DNA of 64,000 nt from Enterococcus avium ATCC 14025 (lineage in GTDB: Bacteria > Bacillota > Bacilli > Lactobacillales > Enterococcaceae), in the NCBI RefSeq assembly GCF_000406965.1, contig NZ_KE136368.1, positions 62,001 to 126,000 of the forward strand, written 5' to 3'. The notes beneath the pieces are model-generated. The model was not told where the DNA came from. It was given only the letters and a program-made list of their open reading frames with translations, and ran no database searches. A program made the position numbers and the translations under genes. This document shows, in pieces, positions 50,847 to 61,775 of the stretch; position 1 is the stretch's first letter; each line of letters starts with the position of its first letter.

Positions 50847-51475
50847 GAATTCTTATTGCGGATGACCATGCGATGATTCGTAATGCTTTGGCATTTTTAG
50901 TGAATGCTCAGCCGGATATGGATGTGGTGGCAGATGCCGCAGATGGACACGAGGCCTTTATGCTGGTTGAAAACAACCCAATTGATATTCTTTTAATGGA
51001 TATCAGCATGCCTCCTGGTGAGAACGGTTTATTGACTGCTAAACGCATCAAGGAAACCTTCCCGCAGGTTAAGGTGATTATTTTGACCATGTATGATGAT
51101 CGTTCCTATGTGCAAGAGGCGATGAAGGCGAAGGCTGATGGATTTATTTTAAAGACAGCAAATGACGAGACCTTGACAAAAGCGATTCGAAGCGTTTATG
51201 CTGGCAAGCGATACTATGATGGCTACACGGAACAGGAGTTAGGCGAGATTACGTTAGAGAAAGAAGATCCTTTGTACGCCAGCTTGTCTAAGCGTGAGAA
51301 GGAGATTTTGCCACTGATCGCCCTAGGAAATAATAATAAGCAAATCGCCGAACGGTTATTCATTTCCGTAAAGACAGTAGAGGTCCATAAGGCAAATATT
51401 CGAAAAAAACTGAAATTGGAAAGTTACGCGAGTCTATTACAATACAGCTTAAAAAATCATTTGATTGATTTCTAA
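50843..51475 (+). CDS. nreC: NreC-type response regulator
   Basis: NarL/LuxR-family regulator of 210 residues: receiver with DDHAMIR, phospho-Asp in ILLMDISMPP, and Lys in LKTAN; C-terminal LuxR helix-turn-helix (LSKREKEILPLIALGNNNKQIAERLFISVKTVEVHKANIRKKL). GTG start at 50843 with RBS GGAGGAG. Expected target is the TAGGG-N4-CCCTA box before nirB at 52525. Confidence 0.9.
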   Translation: MRILIADDHAMIRNALAFLVNAQPDMDVVADAADGHEAFMLVENNPIDILLMDISMPPGENGLLTAKRIKETFPQVKVIILTMYDDRSYVQEAMKAKADGFILKTANDETLTKAIRSVYAGKRYYDGYTEQELGEITLEKEDPLYASLSKREKEILPLIALGNNNKQIAERLFISVKTVEVHKANIRKKLKLESYASLLQYSLKNHLIDF

Positions 51476-51528
51476 AAAAAAGGAATTGTTTGGAGCCTGC
51501 GTAAGCTGATTTAGTTAGGAGAAGAGAA

Positions 51529-52215
51529 ATGATCGGGATTATCTTTGTTTTACATGGTCGCAAAAACAAGCTTTCAGTTGCAAATTTTTCAGGGATTGAA
51601 GCAGCAACGAAACACCTTACGCTCCCTTATGAAATAGGGCTGCTGGAAGGTGAACATCAAACCTTAGAGATGGCTATTCAATCCTTATTATCGCGACAGG
51701 TAAGCGAGATTATTTTTCTGCCGGTGCTGCTTTTTCCAGCCACCCACGCAAATGAGGATTTACCGAAGCGTGCCCAAAAAGCGCTTAATAAGCAGGTGCC
51801 CTATCAAATCTTGCCTACTTTGGGAACAACGCATGCAGTTGAGAAATTCTTATTGCAGCAAGTGACCTCGGTGAAGGATTCAAGGGCAGAGGTACTTTTG
51901 ATCGCACACGGCACACCCCATTATCAGGAACCGTTTAAGCAGCTAGCGCAAATCGCTAGTAAGCTTGAAAGGCAACTTGGACGAAGGGTCTATCCAGCTG
52001 ATTATTATGGGGAGCATCCGTATCTGCCTATTTTGGAGAAGCACAGCGAACCTATGATTATTCAACGTTTATTTTTAACGGAGGGGTATCTGGCGAGAAA
52101 AATAAAAAATAATATTATTGAACACAGAGGTGCACAGGATATTCTGCTGCCTACTATGCAAGATAGCGCAGCATTAGTTTCAGCGATTCTTGAAAGACTA
52201 ACGCCCTACATTTAA
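51529..52215 (+). CDS. sirB: Sirohydrochlorin ferrochelatase (CbiX/SirB type)
   Basis: Two-lobe chelatase of 228 residues that inserts iron into sirohydrochlorin to give siroheme for nitrite reductase. Metal-binding His in FVLHGRKNK near the start and LIAHGTPHY in the second lobe, with LPVLLFPATHANEDLP between. It follows nreC by 53 bases and precedes nirB, which fixes iron rather than cobalt as the likely metal. Confidence 0.87.
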   Translation: MIGIIFVLHGRKNKLSVANFSGIEAATKHLTLPYEIGLLEGEHQTLEMAIQSLLSRQVSEIIFLPVLLFPATHANEDLPKRAQKALNKQVPYQILPTLGTTHAVEKFLLQQVTSVKDSRAEVLLIAHGTPHYQEPFKQLAQIASKLERQLGRRVYPADYYGEHPYLPILEKHSEPMIIQRLFLTEGYLARKIKNNIIEHRGAQDILLPTMQDSAALVSAILERLTPYI

Positions 52216-52290
52216 TCGTGATTGAAAGTGGTCGCTTCAGTAAATTTCGGATTATTTTTAAGCTTCTGCCTCTGTAACATTAATTATTTG

Positions 52291-52335
52291 AAAAAGCAGG
52301 TGTGACTATTACTTAGGTCACATCTGCTTTTTTGA
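52291..52335 (+). terminator. Terminator after sirB
   Basis: AAAAAGCAGGTGTGAC pairs with GTCACATCTGCTTTTTT around a 10-base loop. It separates nreABC-sirB from the nir operon. Confidence 0.85.
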
Positions 52336-52524
52336 CTATGAAAGAAGGTATAAAATTTTCACATGAATAAATCGCTTTACAGCAAGCATATCCATTTCCG
52401 GCTTCACGAACTAGCTTTTCTACGCAAGCTATGCATACAGTTACTGCTAAACTCCATTAAGCAGAACTAGCATATCGGCAATAAGCAAAAGCTGAGCGAG
52501 TTTGCGAAGCCTTCCTTAAATAAT

Positions 52525-52538
52525 TAGGGGATTCCCTA
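52525..52538. promoter_or_regulatory. NreC binding site before nirB
   Basis: TAGGG, GATT, CCCTA, within the larger palindrome ATTAGGG-N4-CCCTAAT. It matches the staphylococcal NreC consensus TAGGG-N4-CCCTA exactly and lies 65 bases before the nirB start, where an activator would sit. Confidence 0.75.
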
Positions 52539-52603
52539 ATATAAAAAACACTTGATATCCTTTATTGTGATTATGTGAACAAATAGAAGCTGAGGTGGAG
52601 ATA

Positions 52604-55042
52604 GTGAAAGAACGGTTAGTGGTAATTGGGAATGGAATGGCAGGCGTTCGTACAGTAGAAGAAATCTTGGAGCGCGATCCTGATCGGTATGAGATTACGA
52701 TCATTGGAGGCGAGCAATATCCAAATTACAATCGAATTATGCTTTCGAATGTATTGCAAAAAAAAATGACAGTCGATGAAATCATTACAAACCCAACCGA
52801 ATGGTATCTGGAAAATCAAATTATTCTGAAAAATGCAGATCCAGCGGTAGGTATAAACTCAGAAGTGAAAACGATCACAACTGAATCAGGGGAAGTTGTT
52901 GCCTATGACAAAATTATTTTCGCTACCGGTTCTCATCCCTTTATTCTGCCAATTCCTGGAGCAGATAAGGAAGGGGTGGCCGCTTTTCGAACAATCGACG
53001 ATACGGCAGAAATGTTAGCTGCGGCAGCAAAATATTCAAAGGCGGTCGTTATTGGCGGCGGCTTGCTAGGTCTTGAAGCGGCAAAGGGATTGCAGGAGCA
53101 AGGGATGGATGTCACGGTTGTCCATCTGGCAAAATGGCTGATGGAAACACAATTAGATGAGAAGGCCGGAAAGTTATTGCAGGCAGAGCTTGAAGAGCAA
53201 GGCCTGAAATTCTTGATGGAGCATAGTACCGAAGAGATTTTAGGAAATGAGCGCGTGACAGGTATGCGTTTTTCAAACGGTACAGAAATCGAAACGGATT
53301 TGATCGTGATGTCGATCGGTATTCGTCCAGCGGTGGAGCTGGCCCGGGAAATTGGTTTAGAAGTGAATCGCGGGATCGTCGTTAATGATTACATGGAGAC
53401 CAGCCTTCCGAATATCTACGGAGTCGGCGAGTGTGTCGAGCACAATGGTATTTGCTACGGACTTGTGGCACCGCTGTTCGAGCAAGGAAGAATATTGGCA
53501 GATCTGCTTACGGAGCAGCCAGAAGTTAAAGCTTATCAAGGTTCAAAGACCTTTACCTCATTAAAGGTTTCTGGTGCAGATCTTTATTCTGCCGGCAACA
53601 TTTTAAATACTGAGGGTATGGACAGTATCGAAGCCTTTGACAGTGCCTCAAAAAAATATAAGAAAATTTTCTTGAAGGATGGGAAAATTCAGGGAATCGT
53701 GCTTTATGGCGACACAGATGACGGTAGTCGCTACTACAATATGATGAAAAAAGGTCAAGAAATCAACGAGCTGGATCTGCAGACGATTGCTGTGCTTCAA
53801 GCAATTGGTGAAGGAGCAGGCATGGGGACGGACGTTGTCGAATGGGAAGATGACGAAACAGTTTGCGGCTGTAATGGCGTTGATAAGGGCACGATTTTGC
53901 GTTCAATTCGTGAAAAGGGCTTGTCCAGTGTCGGAGAAGTTGGAAAGGTCACGAAAGCTGGTACCTCCTGTGGAAAGTGTAAGCCGCAGGTCCAAACCTT
54001 ATTAGAATATGAACTGGGGGATGCCGTTACCACGGCAACGGGTATCTGTCCTTGTACAGATTTAAATCGTGATCAGGTCGTTACACAAATCTATGCTAAG
54101 CATCTGACAAGTACGCAAGCGGTCTTTGCTGAACTAGATTGGCGTAACGTTGAGGGCTGTTCTAAATGCCGTCCTGCGGTCAATTTCTATCTGAATGTCG
54201 CTTGGCCTGCGGAGCATGAAGATGAACGAGATTCACGAGTAGTCAATGAACGAATGCACGCCAATATTCAAAAGGACGGGACTTTCTCAGTTATCCCAAG
54301 AATGCGCGGCGGACAAACGACCCCGCAACAGCTAATTAAACTGGCTCAAGTAGCGGAGCGCTACAATGTTCCATTAGTAAAGGTAACGGGTTCGCAGCGT
54401 ATCGGCTTATACGGAGTGACGAAACAAGATTTGCCTAAAATTTGGGAAGAGCTAGATATGGTCGCTGCCCAAGCTTATGGAAAAGTGTTCCGTTCGGTTA
54501 AGACCTGTGTCGGGCAAAGCTTCTGTCGCTTTGGCACCCAGAAGACGATGGAACTAGGAATTAAAATCGAAGAAAACTTTGAGTATATTGATACACCACA
54601 CAAATTCAAGGTAGGTGTTTCTGGCTGTCCGCGAAGCTGTGTGGAATCAGCAGTCAAGGACTTTGGAATCATCGGTGTTGAAAATGGCTTCCAAATCCTA
54701 ATTGGAGGAAATGGCGGGACTGAGCTAGTAGAAGCGCAGCATTTAGTGACCGTTGAAACGGAAAAGGAAGTCATAGAACTATGTGGCGCAATGCTGCAAT
54801 ACTATCGAGAAACTGGAATTTATGGTGAACGAACAGCGCCGTGGGTGGAGCGAATAGGGTTTGAAAATGTTAAGGCTGTTTTGTTGGATGCTGAGAAACG
54901 TCAAACACTTTGGGACAGTCTTAATCAAGCGATTGCGGCTAAAGCCCGCCAGGATTCATGGGGACCAATTACCAAGGACGTGGATTTAAGAGAAAAAATG
55001 TATACCATTGAACGGCCAGAATTAGTGGGAGTAGGTGAATAA
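52604..55042 (+). CDS. nirB: NADH-dependent nitrite reductase, large subunit
   Basis: Siroheme enzyme reducing nitrite to ammonium, 812 residues. Domains in order: FAD/NADH reductase (start RLVVIGNGMAGVRTVEE, second site VVIGGGLLGLEA), two BFD-like [2Fe-2S] domains (VCGCNGV...SCGKCKP and CPCTDL...CSKCRP), ferredoxin-like half domain, and the siroheme/4Fe-4S domain with CVGQSFC near residue 635 and CPRSC near 675. GTG start at 52604 by RBS GGTGGAG; GTG 52595 is possible. Confidence 0.93.
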   Translation: MKERLVVIGNGMAGVRTVEEILERDPDRYEITIIGGEQYPNYNRIMLSNVLQKKMTVDEIITNPTEWYLENQIILKNADPAVGINSEVKTITTESGEVVAYDKIIFATGSHPFILPIPGADKEGVAAFRTIDDTAEMLAAAAKYSKAVVIGGGLLGLEAAKGLQEQGMDVTVVHLAKWLMETQLDEKAGKLLQAELEEQGLKFLMEHSTEEILGNERVTGMRFSNGTEIETDLIVMSIGIRPAVELAREIGLEVNRGIVVNDYMETSLPNIYGVGECVEHNGICYGLVAPLFEQGRILADLLTEQPEVKAYQGSKTFTSLKVSGADLYSAGNILNTEGMDSIEAFDSASKKYKKIFLKDGKIQGIVLYGDTDDGSRYYNMMKKGQEINELDLQTIAVLQAIGEGAGMGTDVVEWEDDETVCGCNGVDKGTILRSIREKGLSSVGEVGKVTKAGTSCGKCKPQVQTLLEYELGDAVTTATGICPCTDLNRDQVVTQIYAKHLTSTQAVFAELDWRNVEGCSKCRPAVNFYLNVAWPAEHEDERDSRVVNERMHANIQKDGTFSVIPRMRGGQTTPQQLIKLAQVAERYNVPLVKVTGSQRIGLYGVTKQDLPKIWEELDMVAAQAYGKVFRSVKTCVGQSFCRFGTQKTMELGIKIEENFEYIDTPHKFKVGVSGCPRSCVESAVKDFGIIGVENGFQILIGGNGGTELVEAQHLVTVETEKEVIELCGAMLQYYRETGIYGERTAPWVERIGFENVKAVLLDAEKRQTLWDSLNQAIAAKARQDSWGPITKDVDLREKMYTIERPELVGVGE

Positions 55043-55349
55043 GTTGACAAAATTATTAGCAACAAAAAAAGCGAAGTTAATTCCGCGAATTGGCCGCTTG
55101 ATTGATTTGCAGGGAGAAAGAATCGCTCTTTTTCAGCTTTCCGATGGACGAGTCTGTGCGATCGAAGATTACTGTCCGTTAACGCAGGGACCTGTGTTAG
55201 AAGGAATTGTATCGGGGGAATATTTGTACGAACCAATGCGTGAATATAAGATTTCATTGATTGATGGAAAGATTCAAGAGCCTGATGAGGGACAGCTAAG
55301 AGTTTTTCCAGTAGAAATCATTGATGATGACATTTATATAGAGGTTTAG
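55035..55349 (+). CDS. nirD: Nitrite reductase small subunit (NirD)
   Basis: A 104-residue Rieske-fold protein overlapping nirB by eight bases. The Rieske ligands are not kept (YCPLTQGPV and YEPMREY where CxH and CxxH would be), which is common for NirD. A TTG at 55044 with AGGTG upstream is an alternative start to GTG 55035. Partner of NirB. Confidence 0.82.
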   Translation: MNKLTKLLATKKAKLIPRIGRLIDLQGERIALFQLSDGRVCAIEDYCPLTQGPVLEGIVSGEYLYEPMREYKISLIDGKIQEPDEGQLRVFPVEIIDDDIYIEV

Positions 55350-55351
55350 TG

Positions 55352-56311
55352 ATGATTTCATTTGTTGGAGCTGGTCCGGGTGATATTGAATTACTGACCC
55401 TCAAAGGAAAAAAGCGTCTGCAGGAGGCCGATGCGGTGATCTACGACCGCTTAGTCAATCCTTTGCTGCTGTTTTACTGCAAACCAGATTGTGTGTTTCT
55501 TTATGTGGGGAAGACACCGTATCAGTCAAGTATGCAGCAAGAGACAATCAACCAATTATTGCTGGATACACACAAAAATCCCAGCAAAATTGTTCGTTTA
55601 AAAGGAGGAACGCCCGAAATATTTGGCCGTTTAACAGAAGAACTGGAAGTAGTTACCGGTAATAATATCGCATTTGAAATAATTCCCGGTATTTCATCTG
55701 CTAGTGGCTCAGCAGCCTATAACGGTATTCCCCTAACTGAACGGGGGCAGGCAAGAGCAGTTACCTTTATGACTGCTCATTTAAAAATGAATGAGGAAGT
55801 TCTCTTGCCTGAACATCCTCCTGAACAGACGCTTTGTATCTACATGGGGATCGAGGCATTGCCAAAGCTCATTTTACAGTTGGTAAACCAAGGTTTTTCT
55901 GCGAATACGAAGATTGCAGTCATTAGCTGGGGGACCTATGGAAGACAAAAGAAAGTGTGCGGGACATTTTCAACGATTGAAGGCCTTATCGCAAAAGAAA
56001 GGGTTAAAAATCCGGCAATGATTTTAATTGGCGAAGTGGTTTCAAACGAACGCCGATTCAATTGGTTTGAACAGCTGCCAGCATTTGGCAAACGGTATCT
56101 GCTTGTTTCAACACGTTCGCCGACTATCGACGAACTGATTCACTACACAAGTGTCGGAGCGGATATTTGGTGGCACCAGGTAGGAGAAATGCGCGACAAA
56201 CGCTTCGATCCTATCAGTGAACGTTATTTATCAGAACAGCAATTCGAAGAGGTCAAATTCATAGATTCGACTTCAGAAAAACTGTTTTGTTCTTTAAAAA
56301 AAGGAGAGTGA
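55352..56311 (+). CDS. cobA: Uroporphyrinogen-III C-methyltransferase with a short HemD-like tail
   Basis: SUMT, first step from uroporphyrinogen III to siroheme. SAM-binding start VGAGPGDIELLTLKG, then PGISSASGSAAYNGIPLTERG. The usual GGDP loop reads GGTPEIFGR. After about residue 240 a tail of 80 residues (GKRYLLVSTRSPTIDELIHYTSVGADIW...FIDSTSEKLFCSL) resembles only the first part of HemD (uroporphyrinogen-III synthase), which is about 250 residues when complete. ATG 55352 follows AGAGG. Confidence 0.83.
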   Translation: MISFVGAGPGDIELLTLKGKKRLQEADAVIYDRLVNPLLLFYCKPDCVFLYVGKTPYQSSMQQETINQLLLDTHKNPSKIVRLKGGTPEIFGRLTEELEVVTGNNIAFEIIPGISSASGSAAYNGIPLTERGQARAVTFMTAHLKMNEEVLLPEHPPEQTLCIYMGIEALPKLILQLVNQGFSANTKIAVISWGTYGRQKKVCGTFSTIEGLIAKERVKNPAMILIGEVVSNERRFNWFEQLPAFGKRYLLVSTRSPTIDELIHYTSVGADIWWHQVGEMRDKRFDPISERYLSEQQFEEVKFIDSTSEKLFCSLKKGE

Positions 56312-56315
56312 AAGG

Positions 56316-57140
56316 ATGTCATTATCACCGAAGGATTTAGTAGATGAAGCGATTACGCGAGGAAAGGCCAAGGCGAATTACAGTCTGTTAACTATCGCTG
56401 TGTTAGGAACGATGGCGGGAATCTTTATTGGCTTAGCCGGAGTTGCAATGATCCGTACGATGGGATCAATGCCAAAGGAATGGGGCACCTTAGTGAATTT
56501 GCTGGGAGCAGTTGTTTTTCCCTTTGGTCTCATTTGCTTATTATTAGTTGGCGGCGAATTGGTTACAGGAAATATGATGGCAGTCAGCATGGCCTTATAT
56601 GCAAAGGAAATCACGCTGAAGCAATGGGTACGTAATATGTTTTTTGTTACAGTGTTTAATTTGGTTGGCGCTTTAGCAGTCGCTGTATTTTTTGGCTATT
56701 TTTCGAACACCTTGCAGGGAGATTTTGTCGGTCGGACGATTGCGGTGGCTCAAGGGCGTGTGGCAGATGGCCCGTTACAGGCATTTTTATCAGGAATTGC
56801 ATGTAACATCTTAGTTTGCACAGGGGTCTATATGAATATGGCCTCTCGAGATTTTATTGGTAAAATATTCGGTACGTGGCTGCCTGTCGCAGGGTTTGTC
56901 ATCGCAGGCTATCAGCATGTTGTGGCGAATATGTTTTTGGTAGCTGCTGGAGTGTTAGCAGGTGGATTAACGATTGGCCAATTCATTGAAAATATGGTAT
57001 TCGTCTGGACGGGAAATCTAGTTGGCGGCGGCGTTATTCTAGCTGGCATGTACTTCCTTGCCTTTAAAGTGGGGATGAAACAAAACACCGAAGGATTGGA
57101 AAGTACGAAGACTTCCTCTATAATAGTGGAGGAAAAATAA
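56316..57140 (+). CDS. nirC: Formate/nitrite transporter, NirC type
   Basis: FNT-family channel of 274 residues with six helices: LVTGNMMA (the family GGELVTGNMM signature), FLSGIACNILVCTGVYM, and GYQHVVANMF. Its place between the SUMT and hemC genes in the nir operon indicates nitrite import or export. RBS GGAGAG. Confidence 0.9.
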   Translation: MSLSPKDLVDEAITRGKAKANYSLLTIAVLGTMAGIFIGLAGVAMIRTMGSMPKEWGTLVNLLGAVVFPFGLICLLLVGGELVTGNMMAVSMALYAKEITLKQWVRNMFFVTVFNLVGALAVAVFFGYFSNTLQGDFVGRTIAVAQGRVADGPLQAFLSGIACNILVCTGVYMNMASRDFIGKIFGTWLPVAGFVIAGYQHVVANMFLVAAGVLAGGLTIGQFIENMVFVWTGNLVGGGVILAGMYFLAFKVGMKQNTEGLESTKTSSIIVEEK

Positions 57141-57156
57141 TTGATCGAGGAATACG

Positions 57157-58053
57157 ATGAGAAAATTAAAGGTTGGGACAAGAAAGAGTCCCTTAGCCAT
57201 GAAGCAAACACAAATTGTGATAAATTTGTTAATGACACACTGTCCACAGCTGGAAATCGAAATTGTCGGACTTTCTACTAAAGGCGATCGACTGCAGCAG
57301 GCACCTTTGACTCAAATTGGAGGAAAAGGTGTCTTTGTTAAGGAAGTCGAATACCAGCTGCAACAAAAAAAGATCGATTTTGCCGTACATAGCTTAAAAG
57401 ATATGCCCGCCAACCTTCCTGACGACCTCATTCTAGCAGCTACGCCTAAACGTGCACAGCCATGGGATTGTCTGATTTTGAAGAATGACGCTGTACTTGA
57501 AGCTGAAAAAGAGGTAACGATTGGTACAAGTAGTCTGCGAAGAGCAAAACAGTTAGCGATGAAGTATCCTAATATGCGATTTGTTCCGATCCGTGGGAAA
57601 ATAGAAACCCGTTTGGAGAAGATGGTAAGAGAAAAGATGGACGGGACTGTTCTTGCTTGCGCTGGATTAGAACGAATGAACTATTTTGATCAATTATCTA
57701 GCTATAAGATATTGCCTCCAGAATTATGTGTCCCTGCAATTGGTCAGGGGATTTTAGGTGTTGAATGTCGAAAAGAAGATCGCGAGGTTTTTGATTTGTT
57801 AGTTCAAATAACGGATGAAAAAACATCTTCAGCGGCAACGGCAGAACGTTTCTTTTTACGTCAAATGAATGGCAATTGCGACCTTCCGATCGGGGCCTTC
57901 GCCGAGAAAAATGGGCAGGTATGGGATTTCTATGCTTTTTTGGCCGAGAATATGGATGCTACAGGCAGACAGCTTCACTTGTTAGGAGACGATCCGCTAT
58001 CCTTAGCGGAACAGGCGGTCAAGGAGTTATTTTCTCAAAAAACCTATTGTTGA
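57157..58053 (+). CDS. hemC: Hydroxymethylbilane synthase
   Basis: Porphobilinogen deaminase of 298 residues: RKLKVGTRKSPLAMKQT, VFVKEVEYQL, HSLKDMP, GTSSLRRAKQL, and the cofactor Cys in MNGNCDLPIGA near residue 241. It lies 16 bases after nirC and is the last gene of the operon. It feeds the tetrapyrrole route to siroheme; hemA, hemL, hemB and a complete hemD are not in this window. Confidence 0.92.
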   Translation: MRKLKVGTRKSPLAMKQTQIVINLLMTHCPQLEIEIVGLSTKGDRLQQAPLTQIGGKGVFVKEVEYQLQQKKIDFAVHSLKDMPANLPDDLILAATPKRAQPWDCLILKNDAVLEAEKEVTIGTSSLRRAKQLAMKYPNMRFVPIRGKIETRLEKMVREKMDGTVLACAGLERMNYFDQLSSYKILPPELCVPAIGQGILGVECRKEDREVFDLLVQITDEKTSSAATAERFFLRQMNGNCDLPIGAFAEKNGQVWDFYAFLAENMDATGRQLHLLGDDPLSLAEQAVKELFSQKTYC

Positions 58054-58061
58054 TATGAAAG

Positions 58062-58100
58062 AAAGATTTCGTGGTCATTAGGATCACGGAGTCTTTTTTT
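58062..58100 (+). terminator. Terminator of the nir operon
   Basis: AAGATTTCGTGGTC pairs imperfectly with GATCACGGAGTCTT, followed by a run of seven Ts. Confidence 0.7.
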
Positions 58101-58299
58101 GCGATTTGTTAAGGTTGAGATGTAGATGTCGTTTTTAACCAAAAATAGAACAAGTTGGTTAGCCAAATCGTATGCTTGAGTTAGCTTTGGCAAAATTAGG
58201 AATACTTGAATTTCCCATTGCTAGGAAAAAAGTAAGTTTGTGAGGCCAGCATAGATTTTCCTATAATAAGCTTGTAAATAAATGAAAGTGGTGAAGAAA

Positions 58300-58605
58300 A
58301 TGAAAAACATCTTGTTAATTTGCGGTTCAGGTGCTTCAAGTGGCTTTATGGCAGCGGCGATCAGAAAAGCAGCCAAAAAAAGAAAGGTTGAAGTAACAGT
58401 TAAGGCTGCCAGCGAATCGCAATTGGACGATCGGATTAATGAAATCGATTACTTGCTGATAGGACCACATTTGTCTTATATGCTAAATGATCTTCAAGAG
58501 CAAACCAAAGACAAAAATGTCAAGGCGGCAGTGATTCCGCAAGCAGTTTATGGGACGTTGAATGGAGAGAAAGCGTTGGATTTGATTTTAAAAATGGAGG
58601 GTTAA
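58300..58605 (+). CDS. PTS EIIB, lactose/cellobiose family
   Basis: EIIB of 101 residues with the phosphorylated Cys8 in MKNILLICGSGASSGFMA. Start at 58300 rather than 58282 because RBS GTGGTGAAG lies between them. First gene of a beta-glucoside PTS operon; a TATAAT at 58262-58267 is the likely -10. Confidence 0.9.
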   Translation: MKNILLICGSGASSGFMAAAIRKAAKKRKVEVTVKAASESQLDDRINEIDYLLIGPHLSYMLNDLQEQTKDKNVKAAVIPQAVYGTLNGEKALDLILKMEG

Positions 58606-58608
58606 CTG

Positions 58609-59874
58609 ATGGATAAAATTATGAATTTTATGACGAATTCCTTTGCTCCTAAAGTGAATAAAGTAGTAAAAAATCCTTGGATTTCCGCTATTCAGGATTC
58701 GATCATGGTGGCATTGCCGCTAGTTTTTGTCGGCTCATTAGTAACCGTGGTGTCACTATTAAAAAATATTTTCAGCGGCATGCCTGATTTTTCCATGATT
58801 AGCAATTTTTCATTTGGGATGTACGCATTAGTAGTAGCGTTTTTAATTCCTTATTACTTGATGGAGAAAAAAGGCTATGGTGGTCAGAAGCTGATTTCTG
58901 GTGCAGCTTCACTGGTATTATTCATGATGCTGCTTTTTCCAACAATGACAGCCGACGGTGAGGCGGTCTTCATTCTTTCTCGCTTCGGTGCTACAGGTAT
59001 GTTTTTATCAATGATTACTGGACTATTTGTCGGTTTTGTCATGAATTTTGCTGTGAAGTATTCCTTCTTTGATGAAGATACACCGATTCCCGATTTTGTC
59101 GTAGGTTGGTTCAATAGTTTACTGCCAATCACCTTTATCTTACTGGTAGGCTGGCTGATCACATTCCAATTCAAAATCGATTTCTTTGATGTTGTCTTGC
59201 TAGTCTTCAGTCCATTGGCAAGCATTGTCCAATCGTATCCGGGCTTTGTGTTATCCGTTTTCATTCCTGTATTTCTATATACATTCGGGATTTCTGGCTG
59301 GGTAATGATGCCTGTGGTTTATCCGGTTTACATGTCAGGTTTGGCAGCGAATGCTGAAGCTGTGGCAAATGGTGGACAAGCAATCAACATCGCTACTCAA
59401 GAAACCTGTTACGCCTTTTCGTTGATGGGTGGGATCGGAACAACATTGGCTTTATCTGTGATGATGCTTTTGTTGAGTAAATCTGCGCAATTAAAAGCAA
59501 TCGGTAAAGCAGTCATCATTCCTTCGATCTTTAACATCAATGAACCATTGGTATTTGGAGCACCGATCGCCTTTAATCCTTACTTGATGGTGCCAATGTG
59601 GATCAATAGTATTATTGTTCCAACGATTGCTTATGTAACAATGTCACTAGGATTAGTCAACATACCGTCTAGCACATTTCTGTTGTGGTATATGCTATAT
59701 CCATTTACATCTTACTTGGCGACGCAGGATTGGCGAGCGATTGTTGTATGTGTGTTGATTTTTGCCATTACGTGGCTGATATTCCTGCCGTTCTTTAAGG
59801 CCTATGACAATTCATTGGTAAAACAAGAAGCTCAGGAGGCCATGGAGGAAGCAGAGGCAGAAGCCGTTCATTAA
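58609..59874 (+). CDS. PTS EIIC, lactose/cellobiose family
   Basis: Membrane permease of 421 residues with about ten helices. Family signs: NPWISAIQDSIMVALPLVFVGS near the start and IFNINEPLVFGAPIAFNP, the conserved sugar-binding region. Three bases after EIIB, RBS GGAGGG. Confidence 0.92.
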   Translation: MDKIMNFMTNSFAPKVNKVVKNPWISAIQDSIMVALPLVFVGSLVTVVSLLKNIFSGMPDFSMISNFSFGMYALVVAFLIPYYLMEKKGYGGQKLISGAASLVLFMMLLFPTMTADGEAVFILSRFGATGMFLSMITGLFVGFVMNFAVKYSFFDEDTPIPDFVVGWFNSLLPITFILLVGWLITFQFKIDFFDVVLLVFSPLASIVQSYPGFVLSVFIPVFLYTFGISGWVMMPVVYPVYMSGLAANAEAVANGGQAINIATQETCYAFSLMGGIGTTLALSVMMLLLSKSAQLKAIGKAVIIPSIFNINEPLVFGAPIAFNPYLMVPMWINSIIVPTIAYVTMSLGLVNIPSSTFLLWYMLYPFTSYLATQDWRAIVVCVLIFAITWLIFLPFFKAYDNSLVKQEAQEAMEEAEAEAVH

Positions 59875-59907
59875 AAATAACTATAAGCTATTAGCAGGAG
59901 GTCGCAT

Positions 59908-61721
<1,814 letters not shown>

Positions 61722-61727
61722 TCAATT

Positions 61728-61760
61728 GAAAAGTTGATCTTTGTGATCAACTTTTCTTTG
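61728..61760 (+). terminator. Terminator between the GH1 and activator genes
   Basis: GAAAAGTTGATC (61728-61739) and GATCAACTTTTC (61745-61756) pair perfectly with a 5-base loop, followed by TTTG. Confidence 0.8.
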
Positions 61761-61775
61761 AATGGAGGTGTAAAT

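Noticed and set aside
55035-55349. Loss of Rieske ligands in NirD as a defect
   Set aside because: NirD proteins commonly lack these residues, so it is ordinary for the family.
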